NCBI GenBank assembly: GCA_012728855.1
Contig: JAAYEH010000305.1
Span: 36,512-100,511 of the forward strand
Direction of reading: 5' to 3'
Source of the DNA: Rhodopirellula sp.
Lineage (GTDB): Bacteria > Planctomycetota > Planctomycetia > Pirellulales > Thermoguttaceae
Length of the DNA: 64,000 bases
Under the pieces are notes generated by a model. The model ran no database searches. It was not told the DNA's origin and worked only from the letters and a program-made list of their open reading frames with translations. A program made the position numbers and the translations under genes. Positions 26,728 to 35,568 of the stretch are shown in pieces (within the stretch, counting starts at the first letter, position 1; each line of letters opens with the position of its first letter).

Positions 26728-28092
26728 ATGACCCGATTCCTGGTGTTGGTCTTCTCGCTGCAACTGATCTTCTCGCAGATCGGACTCGCTGCAGAGCCGA
26801 TTCGCGTCGGCACGTTCGATGTCGATGCTTCGCCGCCGGTGGGAAGCCCGCTGGCCTACGACCCGGCCAAAGGCGTGGAGACTCCGCTGAGCTGTCGCGG
26901 AATCGTCCTCACCGGCGCCGGAAAGCCGATCGTTCTCTGCGCGGTGGACTGGATCGGCATCAGCAACGGCGGGCAGACCGTCTTCCGCGCGGGACTCGCC
27001 GAGGCGGCCGGGACGGATCCGCATCGGGTCGCGGTCCATACCTTGCATCAGCACGATGCGCCGCGCTGCGATTTTGCGGCCGATGCGCTGCTCAGCCCGT
27101 ATGGACTCAGCGGCGCCGGCTTCGATCCGGCTTTTGCGAAGGATGTCGTGCGGCGCGCCGCCGGCGCCGTGAAGAAAGCGATCGACGAAGCCAGGCCCGT
27201 AACCCACCTGGGCGTCGGCGCCGGCGTCGTGGAAAAAGTCGCGTCGAACCGGCGAATCCTGGGGCCCGACGGAAAGGTGCAGTACACCCGCTGGACCGCC
27301 TGCAAGGATCCCAAGGTCCGCGATTTTCCGGCGGGTACGATCGACCCCGAACTGAAATTGATCGCGCTGTTCGACGGCGACGAACCGCTCGTCGCGCTGA
27401 CCTACTATGCCACACATCCGCAGAGCTATTATCGCACCGGTCTGGCGAATCCGGATTTCCCGGGATTGGCGCGAAACGCCCGGCAACAGCAGACCGGTGT
27501 CCCGCATATCCATTTCACCGGAGCGGCGGGCAACATCGGCGCGGGCAAGTGGAACGACGGTTCTCCGGAGAATCGGCAGGTTCTAGCGCACCGCCTGGCG
27601 ACCGGCATGAAGCAAGCCTGGGAGAATCTCCGCAAATCGCCGCTGGCGGCGGAAGGGGTTGCTTGGTCGGTCGAACCGGTGGTGCTGCCGCTGTCCGAGC
27701 ACTTGGATGAGAAGGCGCTAATGGACGTCGTTGCCAATAAAAAAGCCACTGCGTCGGACCGCTACTCTGCGGCGAAACACCTCGTCTGGCTGCGGCGGTG
27801 TCGTAGCGGCGATCCGATCGACATCGCCTGCCTTGCGCTGAACGGCGCCCGCATTCTTCACATGCCGGGCGAGTTGCTGATTGAATACCAGCTTGCGGCA
27901 CAGAAGCTCCGCCCGGACCTTTTCGTCGCCATGGCCGCCTATGGAGAGTATGCTCCCGGCTACATCGGAACGGCGGAGACGTTTCGGCAGGGCGGATACG
28001 AAGGGAGCCCGGGCGCGTCGAAAGTCGCTCCGGAGGTAGAGGAGGTCTTGATGGGGGCTCTCCAGAAGTTGCTTGGTTCCGAAAGCAGGTAG
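26728..28092 (+). CDS. secreted neutral/alkaline ceramidase-like protein
   Basis: A 454-residue exported protein (signal residues 1-21, QIGLAAEP). The body resembles the N-terminal catalytic region of neutral/alkaline non-lysosomal ceramidases, zinc amidohydrolases: VGTFDVDASPPVGSPL at the start, the His-rich VHTLHQHDAPR near residue 105, ATHPQSYYR and FTGAAGNIGAG further on, and a late AMAAYGEYAPGYIGT. In planctomycetes this fold is common in secreted proteins whose substrate is unknown. AGAGGAG precedes the ATG. It follows the cysteine-rich gene by 47 bases on the same strand and may be in one operon. Confidence 0.75.
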   Translation: MTRFLVLVFSLQLIFSQIGLAAEPIRVGTFDVDASPPVGSPLAYDPAKGVETPLSCRGIVLTGAGKPIVLCAVDWIGISNGGQTVFRAGLAEAAGTDPHRVAVHTLHQHDAPRCDFAADALLSPYGLSGAGFDPAFAKDVVRRAAGAVKKAIDEARPVTHLGVGAGVVEKVASNRRILGPDGKVQYTRWTACKDPKVRDFPAGTIDPELKLIALFDGDEPLVALTYYATHPQSYYRTGLANPDFPGLARNARQQQTGVPHIHFTGAAGNIGAGKWNDGSPENRQVLAHRLATGMKQAWENLRKSPLAAEGVAWSVEPVVLPLSEHLDEKALMDVVANKKATASDRYSAAKHLVWLRRCRSGDPIDIACLALNGARILHMPGELLIEYQLAAQKLRPDLFVAMAAYGEYAPGYIGTAETFRQGGYEGSPGASKVAPEVEEVLMGALQKLLGSESR

Positions 28093-28161
28093 GGTGAACG
28101 TGGAACCGAGAAGATGCCACGGGAACAACGGGGGCATTTTCCTTAACAGCATCCACCACGG

Positions 28162-30633
28162 CTATTCCACTTTCATGCATTCGGATTCCCGCAACCACGC
28201 TTCTGAACCGTCGGGCAATCGGATGCGGATCCAGCCGTGGCGAGTCTCCATCCAGGTGAACTCCGTGGCCTTGTGCAAGGGTTGTTTGAAGGCCGGGTCG
28301 TAGGCGTACCCGGGCCCCAGTCGCGCGACCGCGTCCTCGATAATGACCCCCTCGGCATGCCGTAGACTGGATTGAGCCAACGATGCCGCCGGCACGATGA
28401 TCGCCGCGAGCAACACGACCCAGACGGCGCGATACACGCGTCGCCCGGTCCATTGAGACGTCAGAAACACAGCCCACGCCGTCAAGTACGCGAGCACGAA
28501 AGAGCCGACCCTCAAAGGTGACGTCCAGGTGCAATACCGGTTCCACGCCACCGCCAACGTACCGGCACCAGCGGCGGGCGGAGGAAAGGCGTCGGCACGG
28601 TTGGCGCGCAGCAGCTCAATACTCTCGCGCAACTGGCGGTCGAAGGGCGCGCGGCGCTGGGCAGCCCGGTAATTGGCCAGCGCCCGGCCGCTGGCGCCGG
28701 CAAAAAACCAACTGTTGCCGGCATTGAGGAATCGCTCGGTGGATTCAAACCGAAGGGCCGCGTCGATGAAAAGCGGCTGGGCCTCGTCGGGCCTGTCCTC
28801 TCGCATTCGCATTGCTCGAGCAAACAAATCGTCGGCGCGGTCCGCCGCAGCGCCGCGCGACGGCAGCAGGAGGCTGGCAAGCAGCAACAAGGGAACCGTG
28901 GCCTTCTCGAGTCGCCGCACCAAGCCGTGAGTGCCTTGGGAAGGCGCAGCAGGACGCTTGCCGTACTGGGCGGCGTCTTGCTCCTCGAAGCGGCGCCGGG
29001 CTTCGGCGATCAGGTCGGCATCGACGTTTCGCGCGAGGAGGGCTGCCGTGACGGTATCTGCGGTCAATGCCTCGGCACAGAGCGCCAGCCGGTCGGCGAG
29101 GTAGATTCTCAATGCCGACTGTTCGTCGCGGCGAGCGGTCCGGCGGAATCGCCGCCACGCGGCCGTGGCGCGGGCGTAAACCGGGTCGCGCCGACAACGC
29201 TCCCTGTGGCGAACTATTGGCAGCGAAGCAAGCCAAACCAGCGGGGGCAACGGCACGAACACCCACCAAAGGCGTCCGAGAAATTCTAGTGAGTGGTGGA
29301 TCGATGTCATTGTCGGCTCATGGAGTCGGTTATGTCGAACTCCCGATAACGGGCTGGGCGGTTCGGAGTCGATTCGCGGTGTAAAGGCTTGAGACCCGCC
29401 GTCCGAATCGACGTCGACGGTGACCGGAATCGGCTCGCTCCGCAAAGTCCGGTATGCTGCCGAGGCTGGGTCAAATGTTTGAATCACGACCGCCGGGATG
29501 CGCCGGATCCCCCCATGCAATGGACGGAGAACGAATGTGAATGATCGCGCTTTGTCCGTGGCAGCCTCTCGGATCGGTTCACTGGAGAGTTGGAACTCGC
29601 TGCGCAGGCCATCCAGTGCCGCCGACGGCAAGCCGATAATGTGGCGGGCGAAGGCGAGGTTGTCCAGATGCACGGTAAACAGGGCCGGCTGGCCCACGGT
29701 TATCCGGGCGGGCGTCACCGAGGTGCGGAGAACGCACGAACCGACGATGTCCGCAAAGCGGGCATTGCGCCCCGTTTCCGCCAGTTCCCTCGCGGTAATT
29801 TCCGCAACCGGGGCCGAAAGGTAGATTTCCTCAAAGGCTTCGTTCTCCCCGGCCGCTTCGAAGAAGTGGTTGTAGAAATGGCCTGGTGGCTGGCCTGTGG
29901 CGGGCTCTTCCTGCAACAAAGCGCACAAGAGCCGGGCAGGAGGTGCCTGGAGCACGCATGGCTCGCGAGGAACCAGCTTATAGCGGAACGAGAGCGACTG
30001 CCGTCCGTCGGGCAGCGTCGCCTGCTGGGCGATCATGCGGATATTGTTCACCGGCAGCCCGATCCCTTCCGACTCCGGTACCGGAGGAGCGAGCGGAAAG
30101 ACGTGACATCGTCCATCGGCCAGGAGCGGGATTTCGAAGCGCAACTGCTTGCATCGCACAAACGATACTCCGCTCGTCCAAGTGACCGTAACCGTGGCAG
30201 GTTGTCCGACGCGCAACTGGGTCGGCTCGATGGCGACTGCCAGGGCCATCTCGGTGGCCAGGCACGGCCTGCTGATTCGCAGGCGCAAAGGGGAAGTCAA
30301 CGTTATCGCGCCACTGGCCCGCACGGCAAAGGGCGGCACGGCCAGGGAGCCGGCCCGCTCGGCAAGCATTTCGATCTGGAAGGCGTGTTTTCGCTGGGCG
30401 GGGTCGGAGGGCAAGCGGCGGACGGCGGTCACCGCGAGGTCCGGCACGGTCGGCAACTGCGGCGCGTCGGGCGGTTCGTCGCTTTCGATCTCCAGGCGCA
30501 GCGTGAAGGGTTCGTAGACAAAGAGGCTGGCGGTTTCCGCCGTGAGACGAGCGGAAATCTCGGCGCGGGCCGCTCGCGGCATCAACAGGATCATGGCAAC
30601 GGCAATGACTGAAGCAAGCACATCGGGTGCCAT
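28162..30633 (-). CDS. BatD-like protein fused to BatE-like TPR and SH3 domains
   Basis: About 823 residues. A signal peptide (VLASVIAVAMILLMPRAARA) precedes a large beta-rich BatD-type region (residues about 25-460), a membrane helix (WWVFVPLPPLVWLASLPIV), a cytoplasmic helical stretch, a second hydrophobic segment, TPR-like helices (AQPLFIDAALRFESTERFLNAG split), two more membrane helices and a C-terminal SH3b-like domain (VARLGPGYAYDPAFK, WMETRHGWIRIRL). It is the last gene of the bat operon. The start is the ATG at 30631-30633, next to a palindromic cluster; a GTG at 30936 overlapping the previous stop (GTGA) is in frame and would translate the whole cluster as an extra 101 residues. Separate batD and batE genes appear fused. 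Confidence 0.75.
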   Translation of the reverse strand: MAPDVLASVIAVAMILLMPRAARAEISARLTAETASLFVYEPFTLRLEIESDEPPDAPQLPTVPDLAVTAVRRLPSDPAQRKHAFQIEMLAERAGSLAVPPFAVRASGAITLTSPLRLRISRPCLATEMALAVAIEPTQLRVGQPATVTVTWTSGVSFVRCKQLRFEIPLLADGRCHVFPLAPPVPESEGIGLPVNNIRMIAQQATLPDGRQSLSFRYKLVPREPCVLQAPPARLLCALLQEEPATGQPPGHFYNHFFEAAGENEAFEEIYLSAPVAEITARELAETGRNARFADIVGSCVLRTSVTPARITVGQPALFTVHLDNLAFARHIIGLPSAALDGLRSEFQLSSEPIREAATDKARSFTFVLRPLHGGIRRIPAVVIQTFDPASAAYRTLRSEPIPVTVDVDSDGGSQAFTPRIDSEPPSPLSGVRHNRLHEPTMTSIHHSLEFLGRLWWVFVPLPPLVWLASLPIVRHRERCRRDPVYARATAAWRRFRRTARRDEQSALRIYLADRLALCAEALTADTVTAALLARNVDADLIAEARRRFEEQDAAQYGKRPAAPSQGTHGLVRRLEKATVPLLLLASLLLPSRGAAADRADDLFARAMRMREDRPDEAQPLFIDAALRFESTERFLNAGNSWFFAGASGRALANYRAAQRRAPFDRQLRESIELLRANRADAFPPPAAGAGTLAVAWNRYCTWTSPLRVGSFVLAYLTAWAVFLTSQWTGRRVYRAVWVVLLAAIIVPAASLAQSSLRHAEGVIIEDAVARLGPGYAYDPAFKQPLHKATEFTWMETRHGWIRIRLPDGSEAWLRESECMKVE

Positions 30634-30635
30634 TC

Positions 30636-30872
30636 GACCCCGGCCAGCTTGTCTGGCCGGTGAAGGAGATTGGGACGCTAGGAACGAGCGAGAAACGCGT
30701 TTACGCCCCCTGCCGGCTCGTCCGGCAGGTGAAAGAAACTGCCGGCCGCACGTTCGCGGAAGCCGACCAATCTGATTCACCTGCCCGACGAGCCGGCAGG
30801 GGTCTGAAAGAGAGCCTCTCTTCCAACTAGCCCGCCAATCTGATCCATCTGCCGGGCAAGCCGGCAGGGGTC
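30636..30872. repeat. 235-bp palindromic cluster in bat operon, copy 1
   Basis: Four 29-base hairpin units: 30636-30664, 30705-30733 (forward), 30776-30804 and 30844-30872 (inverted). Each has arms like CCTGCCGG and CCGGCAGG around a 5-base loop, with GACCCC on one side and TGAA on the other. Spacers of about 40 bases share GATTGG and GGCTAG features. The middle segment (20 bases TCAGATTGGTCGGCTTCCGC, reverse strand) is identical to the copy at 34386-34620. The whole is open in the bat reading frame. Confidence 0.9.
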
Positions 30873-30932
30873 CAAACCCGACTTTCATGCTGCAGTCTCC
30901 AACCGCGCCCAGCGGAAGGATGCGACGGGTGC

Positions 30933-32975
30933 TCACCAGTTCTTCTCCACTTTGGCCCCCGCCCGCACCGCTTTTTGCCGGGCTCGTTTCTGCTGGTTGG
31001 CGGCCTCCTCGGCCAGGATCTCCGCGGAGTTGTAGCCGGGGATGGGCAGCGACCGCAGCGAAAGCGCTTCCTCAAAATCACCGGGGGACACAGGCTGCGA
31101 CTTCTTGTCTTGAGAGCCGGAATCGAGCCCGTCCGCGTTTTCTTCGTTTTCGCCGGCGTTTCGAGACGGCATGGAATCATCGTCCTCGTCGGTCTTGGGC
31201 GGTTGCAGGCTCCGCAAGGCGTCGAGTGCTTGTTCCATCCGTCCCGCGGCCGTGTGCAGCGCGGTGTTCGCCCGCGGCCAGGCGACCGCCCCGGGAGCCA
31301 GGCTGGCCAGCGCCCCGTCTTGTGCGGCAACGCTCCCGGCAAGCAGGTCGACGATCGGATCCACCTCCGTCGCGGGCAGTCTGTCGGTGTCGCCGTAAGC
31401 CTGCATGAGAACATGGCGGAGCGCGTCCCGCTGGCGCGTGATGCCCTCCAGCACGCTCGCGGTTCCCTTGCGCACGGCCCGTTGTTCGGTGGAGACCGGC
31501 AGCGCCAGGTCGTTGGATTTCTTTTCGGGCAGAAACTGTTCGCTGGCGAGCATGGATTCCGGAAGGTTCGCGTCTTCTCCGGACGGGACGGGAGGGCTGC
31601 GCAGAACTCGCCGGCTTCGCTCGGAAAGACGTTTCTGCCTCGCGGCGAGTTTTTCTAGCCGCCGGACCGTCTGGGCAAGTTTCTCGTGTCGCTGTTGTTC
31701 TTCGGCACGCTGCTCTGCAATCACCTTGTCCACCTCGCGGAGGCGTCGAGTAATCATGGTAATGCGGCGAGCGGTCTCGATGTGGCCAGGTTGCAGGAGC
31801 GCGGCGCGAAGGAACTCTTCACGCGCGTCGACCAGCAGCGAATGTTCGGCAATCGCATCCGTGCCGGATTGCTCCTGCGCGGATTTCTGCAACTGACTGC
31901 CTTGTGTGAACCTGGCTTGAAACGCTGCTGCATCTTCGTCCTCGACACGCGGAGCACAACCTGGGGCCAAGAGGGCCAGGAAGATCAGGTTCCGCATCTT
32001 CGGCAGTCTCGACGGCGACGGAGCCAACCACAGCACCACGGCCAAGGCCAACAGCCAGGGGTAGCCTTCCGAATAGCGCACTTGCCGCAGTCCGCCCACG
32101 ACGACGTCGTCGCCCGCGCCGGAAATCCACTGCCGGTAAAGAGGCACAAGGTCGAAGGGACGAGTACGCGCCGGAAAGAACGTGACATTCGAACAAGCGC
32201 CGGCGAGTTCGGAAAGCGTGCGCTCCTCAAGCCGCGAAAGCACCTCGACGTTGTTGTGGCGCATCCATTGAGTGTCGTCCAGCGCGTCTGGCACGCGTGC
32301 CCCGCGAACCGGATTGCCCAGGCCGATGATCAAAACCCGCGCACCGCATTGGGTCAACACCTCGGCGGCCTTTGCGAGGTCGCTGAGATGGTCTTCGCCG
32401 TCGGTGAACACCACCAGGTCGCGGCTTCCGCCGCCCGCGTCGGTCAACACGGCGCCGGCGACTTTCTCGAACGCCGCCTGGAGCGAGGTGCTGCCCAGGT
32501 CCATGTCCGACGGATCGGTCCGTTCGAGCATGTAACGCACAAATCCGTGGTCCAAAGTGAGGGGAACCCGCACCAACGCCGACCCGGCGAATGTGACCAG
32601 CGCCACGCGCTGCCCGGCCAGCGCCGGGAGCGCTTCGAGGATCGCGATGCGGGCCATCTCCAACCGGCTGGGAAAGATGTCCGCGGCCAACATACTCCGT
32701 GATACGTCCAGCGCGATGACGAGATCGCGCCCGCGGCGCTCGACCAGATAGGGACGAGGGTTCCACTGCGGACGGGCGAGTGCCCCGATGACGCACATCA
32801 GCGCGGCCAGGGTCAGCCAGTCTCTGCGCGTCAAGCTGCCCCGCCCGTTATCCGCGGCAACCCCCTTCAGCCAGCATGCCGCCTGGCGCTGCAAGCGGCG
32901 GGATCGCGCCATGAGCCATCCCGCCAAGGCAACCATCGGCAACAAGAGCAACATCCCAGGCGCACCGAGGCTCAT
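30933..32975 (-). CDS. BatB-like vWA membrane protein fused to a BatC-like C-terminal region
   Basis: A 680-residue protein. N-terminal membrane helices (residues about 5-20 and 55-70) flank a von Willebrand factor A domain with an intact metal site: ALDVSRSM (DxSxS), Thr in STSLQ, and VVFTDGEDH. After a helix around WLLALAVVLWLAPS comes LIFLALLAPGC, which reads like a lipoprotein signal with lipobox, then a long charged helical, Lys/Glu-rich region with coiled-coil character (EQRAEEQQRHEKLAQTVRR). In Bacteroidetes operons BatB and the TPR protein BatC are separate, so this looks like a fusion. ATG at 32975 overlaps the BatA stop (ATGA). Binding of metal and protein partners at the envelope is expected. 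Confidence 0.8.
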   Translation of the reverse strand: MSLGAPGMLLLLPMVALAGWLMARSRRLQRQAACWLKGVAADNGRGSLTRRDWLTLAALMCVIGALARPQWNPRPYLVERRGRDLVIALDVSRSMLAADIFPSRLEMARIAILEALPALAGQRVALVTFAGSALVRVPLTLDHGFVRYMLERTDPSDMDLGSTSLQAAFEKVAGAVLTDAGGGSRDLVVFTDGEDHLSDLAKAAEVLTQCGARVLIIGLGNPVRGARVPDALDDTQWMRHNNVEVLSRLEERTLSELAGACSNVTFFPARTRPFDLVPLYRQWISGAGDDVVVGGLRQVRYSEGYPWLLALAVVLWLAPSPSRLPKMRNLIFLALLAPGCAPRVEDEDAAAFQARFTQGSQLQKSAQEQSGTDAIAEHSLLVDAREEFLRAALLQPGHIETARRITMITRRLREVDKVIAEQRAEEQQRHEKLAQTVRRLEKLAARQKRLSERSRRVLRSPPVPSGEDANLPESMLASEQFLPEKKSNDLALPVSTEQRAVRKGTASVLEGITRQRDALRHVLMQAYGDTDRLPATEVDPIVDLLAGSVAAQDGALASLAPGAVAWPRANTALHTAAGRMEQALDALRSLQPPKTDEDDDSMPSRNAGENEENADGLDSGSQDKKSQPVSPGDFEEALSLRSLPIPGYNSAEILAEEAANQQKRARQKAVRAGAKVEKNW

Positions 32976-34009
32976 CCACCCACCTCCTCGGCCACCCGCA
33001 GCCACGTGGCGCGGAGGATTCGCTCCGCCAGCAGCAAGACGAACGCCGCACATGCGAGATATTGGAAAAAGGGGCTGATCTCGGTGTGATACAAGATCGC
33101 GGTCTTGATTTCGCTCGTCTCCAGATCATTGATCCGCTCATAGACGTCCTGCAAATGATCTGCGTTGCCGATTGTCCAATAGGCGCCGCCCGTTTCATCG
33201 GCCAAGCGCCGCAGCAGTTTCTCGCCGTCGGTCAAGCCCTCGTCGTCGCTGCGTCTTTCCAAGGAACTTCTGCCCTCGTCGTCTTTCATGCTGATGGCGT
33301 AGACGCGGATTCGCCATTTCTTTGCCAGTCCGGCGGCTTCCTCCGGCAGATGCAGCCCGCAGTTGTTCTCTCCGTCGGTGAGCAGCACGACGACCTTGCT
33401 CCGCACGGCCGCGGACAGGTCGGATCTGCTTCTTGCGGCGTCGGCCTGCCATTGGCCCATCTGATCGAGCCGGGCGCATGCCAGCGCCAACGCATCACCG
33501 TAACCGGTGCCGTCTTCCGAGGGGCGCTGCTGGATGTCGAGTTCGCGAACAATCTCGACCAGGGCTTCGTGTCCGTAGGTCAACGGGCTGAGCGTATCGG
33601 CGTACCGGGCAAACGTGATCAGGCCGATCAGGTCGTCTTCCCGGTGCCGGATGAATTGCTCGACGACCCGCTTGACGGCCTCCAGCCGTGAGATTCTCTC
33701 TCCTTTCTCAGCCGCCAGGCTTTGTTCCATGCTGCTGGAAATATCGACGAGCAACTGGATGGCAACGCCCTCCCGGGTCTCCTCGCCGACCTGGCGCTCC
33801 ATCTGCGGCCCGGCGCAGGCGGCGATCAACAAGCCGATCGCGACTGCCGGCAAGTAACGGACTCGTCGAAGCCATCGAAGCCTGGGCGACGGAGGAACAT
33901 TCCGCCACACGGCCAGTCCCGAAACGGTGATCGCTGCCGGTGGCCGCCGGCGCAGTGCGACCAGGGCCATCGGCAGCAACAACAGAATCCAAGGATAGGC
34001 AAAAGTCAT
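32972..34009 (-). CDS. BatA-like vWA membrane protein
   Basis: A 345-residue protein with two N-terminal membrane segments (YPWILLLLPMALVAL, VAIGLLIAACAG), a von Willebrand factor A domain with the MIDAS residues LVDISSSM and VVLLTDGENN, and a C-terminal membrane helix (ACAAFVLLLAERIL). This is the typical BatA layout. Bat proteins (aerotolerance operon) act with a MoxR ATPase at the envelope; their molecular role is unsettled. It overlaps its neighbours on both sides by four bases (ATGA), so expression is translationally coupled. The ATG at 34007-34009 is preferred because an upstream ATG at 34120 lies inside the previous gene. Confidence 0.87.
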   Translation of the reverse strand: MTFAYPWILLLLPMALVALRRRPPAAITVSGLAVWRNVPPSPRLRWLRRVRYLPAVAIGLLIAACAGPQMERQVGEETREGVAIQLLVDISSSMEQSLAAEKGERISRLEAVKRVVEQFIRHREDDLIGLITFARYADTLSPLTYGHEALVEIVRELDIQQRPSEDGTGYGDALALACARLDQMGQWQADAARSRSDLSAAVRSKVVVLLTDGENNCGLHLPEEAAGLAKKWRIRVYAISMKDDEGRSSLERRSDDEGLTDGEKLLRRLADETGGAYWTIGNADHLQDVYERINDLETSEIKTAILYHTEISPFFQYLACAAFVLLLAERILRATWLRVAEEVGG

Positions 34010-34377
34010 GGGCCGGGATCGCGGACGGTGATGGTGACTTCGGGGAGCAGCAGCTTCTGTCCGCTGGTTTCGACCGAGAGGTTCTTGAGCTTGAACGTAC
34101 CCGGTTCGAGAGCTTGCCAAACGACCACGCGCCGCTGCACGACGACGCCCTCACGGGTGAGCTGCACCGGCAGTTTCTCGATCGCCCGCACTTTCAACCG
34201 CGGATCGTCGGGGACGTGCAAGCGGATGGTCACCGCCGAATTCGCTTGGACGGTTAGTTCCAGCCGCATCGGTTCACCCGGTACGACTTGAAACGTGCGG
34301 GGGGTGCAGTCGAGATGCACGCGATCGTCTGCCGCCGTTGCCGGTGCGAAGAGAGCCGACAGTAGCAAGAGAAACAC
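34006..34377 (-). CDS. small secreted BatD-like beta-domain protein
   Basis: About 123 residues. A signal peptide (FLLLLSALFAPATAADD) is followed by one beta domain (FQVVPGEPMRLELTV, KLPVQLTREGVVVQRR, LSVETSGQKLLLPEVTITV) resembling a single immunoglobulin-like module of BatD. The likely start is the GTG at 34375-34377 opening the hydrophobic stretch. An ATG at 34515 is in frame but would translate part of the palindromic cluster. The gene ends with a four-base overlap (ATGA) with batA. Its role may be to assist the Bat complex outside the membrane; this is inference from position. Confidence 0.65.
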   Translation of the reverse strand: MFLLLLSALFAPATAADDRVHLDCTPRTFQVVPGEPMRLELTVQANSAVTIRLHVPDDPRLKVRAIEKLPVQLTREGVVVQRRVVVWQALEPGTFKLKNLSVETSGQKLLLPEVTITVRDPGP

Positions 34378-34385
34378 CAGGCTTA

Positions 34386-34620
34386 GACCCCTGCCGGCTC
34401 GTCCGGCAGGTGAACAAGACTGGGGGCTAGCTGAGAAAACACAATTCCAGACCCCTGCCGGCTCGTCCGGCAGGTGAATCAGATTGGTCGGCTTCCGCAA
34501 GATCACGAGGTGCAATCTCCTTCACCTGCCGGTCAAGCCGGCAGGGGTCGCAAGTCATTTTTTCAGTGCGTTTCTAGCCCACGAATCTTCTTCACCGGCC
34601 AGACAAGCTGGGCCGGGGTC
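34386..34620. repeat. 235-bp palindromic cluster in bat operon, copy 2
   Basis: Four units with the same order as copy 1: 34386-34414 and 34450-34478 (forward, identical to each other), 34521-34549 and 34591-34620 (inverted). Arms CCTGCCGG/CCGGCAGG or CCGGCCAG/CTGGGCCGG. It ends nine bases before the GTG of the small secreted protein. Relative to copy 1 the centre is in opposite orientation. Confidence 0.9.
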
Positions 34621-34677
34621 GCTTGGCACCCGACGATACTGCTACCTTGAAGTCCGACAGCAATATTTTTGCCGGTT

Positions 34678-35568
34678 CTATCCTCCGGTTTCATCGGCGG
34701 TTCTCCGCAGGCGGTGACGAAAGAATCGGGCCAGTTCCTCCGCGCAGTCGCTTGAAGTGTCGAGTTCCAGAAGATCGGCTCGGACCGCGGCGAACTCCTC
34801 TCGCAAACGCCTGCGCCGGGCGTCGAACGTCCGCCGGCAGACGTCGCGGCCTGCGTGGCCGAAGTCCGCCACGAGGGCCTCGCCCGTCTCCGAGTCGCGA
34901 ACGGCCGCCAATCCGCAAGGCGGCGGCTCGATCTCGCTGGGATCGTTGACGGCGATGCCCACCAGATCGTGGCGGAACGCGACCGGCCCGAGCTGTTCGC
35001 GATCCAGATCGAAGAGGAAATCGGAGAGCATCAAGACCAGAACTCGGCGCTCGGCCATGTGCAAGAGCGCGTCGAGCGCCGGCGCGGGATCGCTGCACTG
35101 GTTACCGGGCTGGATGGCCAGAAGATCCGCCAGCAGGCGCAACGCGTGCTGGCGGCCTTTACGCGGCTGGAGGATCTGCTCCACGCGGTCGGAGCAGAGG
35201 ATCATTCCGACCCGGTCATGGTTGTGTGTGGCGGAAAGGGTGAGCAGCGCCGCCAAGTCGTTCATCGCATCCCACTTGGTACGGCCCGGAGCCGGGATCC
35301 GGCAGGAAGCCGAGACGTCGACGACCAGCCAAACGGCCAGTTCACGCTCTTCGACATAACGTTTGACGTACGGACGCCCGGTGCGGGCGGTCACGTTCCA
35401 GTCGATGGACCGAACCTCATCGCCGGGATGGTAGGGGCAGATTTCATCGAAATCCATCCCTCGCCCTTTGAATACGCTCCGGTATTCGCCGGCCAGGAGG
35501 TGTTCGACCGGGTATCGGGTGCGGAGTTGGATCTGGCGGAGGCGCTGGTCAATCGAGTCGAGTGGCAT
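34678..35568 (-). CDS. DUF58 domain protein of the bat operon
   Basis: A 296-residue soluble protein without membrane helices. The DUF58 signature is YRSVFKGRGMDFDEICPY, then DEVRSIDWNVTARTGRPYVK, followed by the vWA-like VWLVVDVSASCR and VLMLSDFLFDLDREQL. It begins inside the 3' end of the MoxR gene (overlap of about 20 bases), so the two are tightly coupled. An ATG four codons upstream (35580) is equally possible. DUF58 partners MoxR ATPases in the bat aerotolerance arrangement. This protein is short compared with the membrane-anchored DUF58 at 17159-18361, so the two loci use different DUF58 subfamilies. Confidence 0.88.
   Translation of the reverse strand: MPLDSIDQRLRQIQLRTRYPVEHLLAGEYRSVFKGRGMDFDEICPYHPGDEVRSIDWNVTARTGRPYVKRYVEERELAVWLVVDVSASCRIPAPGRTKWDAMNDLAALLTLSATHNHDRVGMILCSDRVEQILQPRKGRQHALRLLADLLAIQPGNQCSDPAPALDALLHMAERRVLVLMLSDFLFDLDREQLGPVAFRHDLVGIAVNDPSEIEPPPCGLAAVRDSETGEALVADFGHAGRDVCRRTFDARRRRLREEFAAVRADLLELDTSSDCAEELARFFRHRLRRTADETGG

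Noticed and set aside
30636..34620. CRISPR-like arrays (29-base palindromic repeats with roughly 40-base spacers)
   Set aside because: Only four units per cluster, half of them inverted, spacers resemble each other, and no cas gene is present; the pattern is a compound palindromic element.
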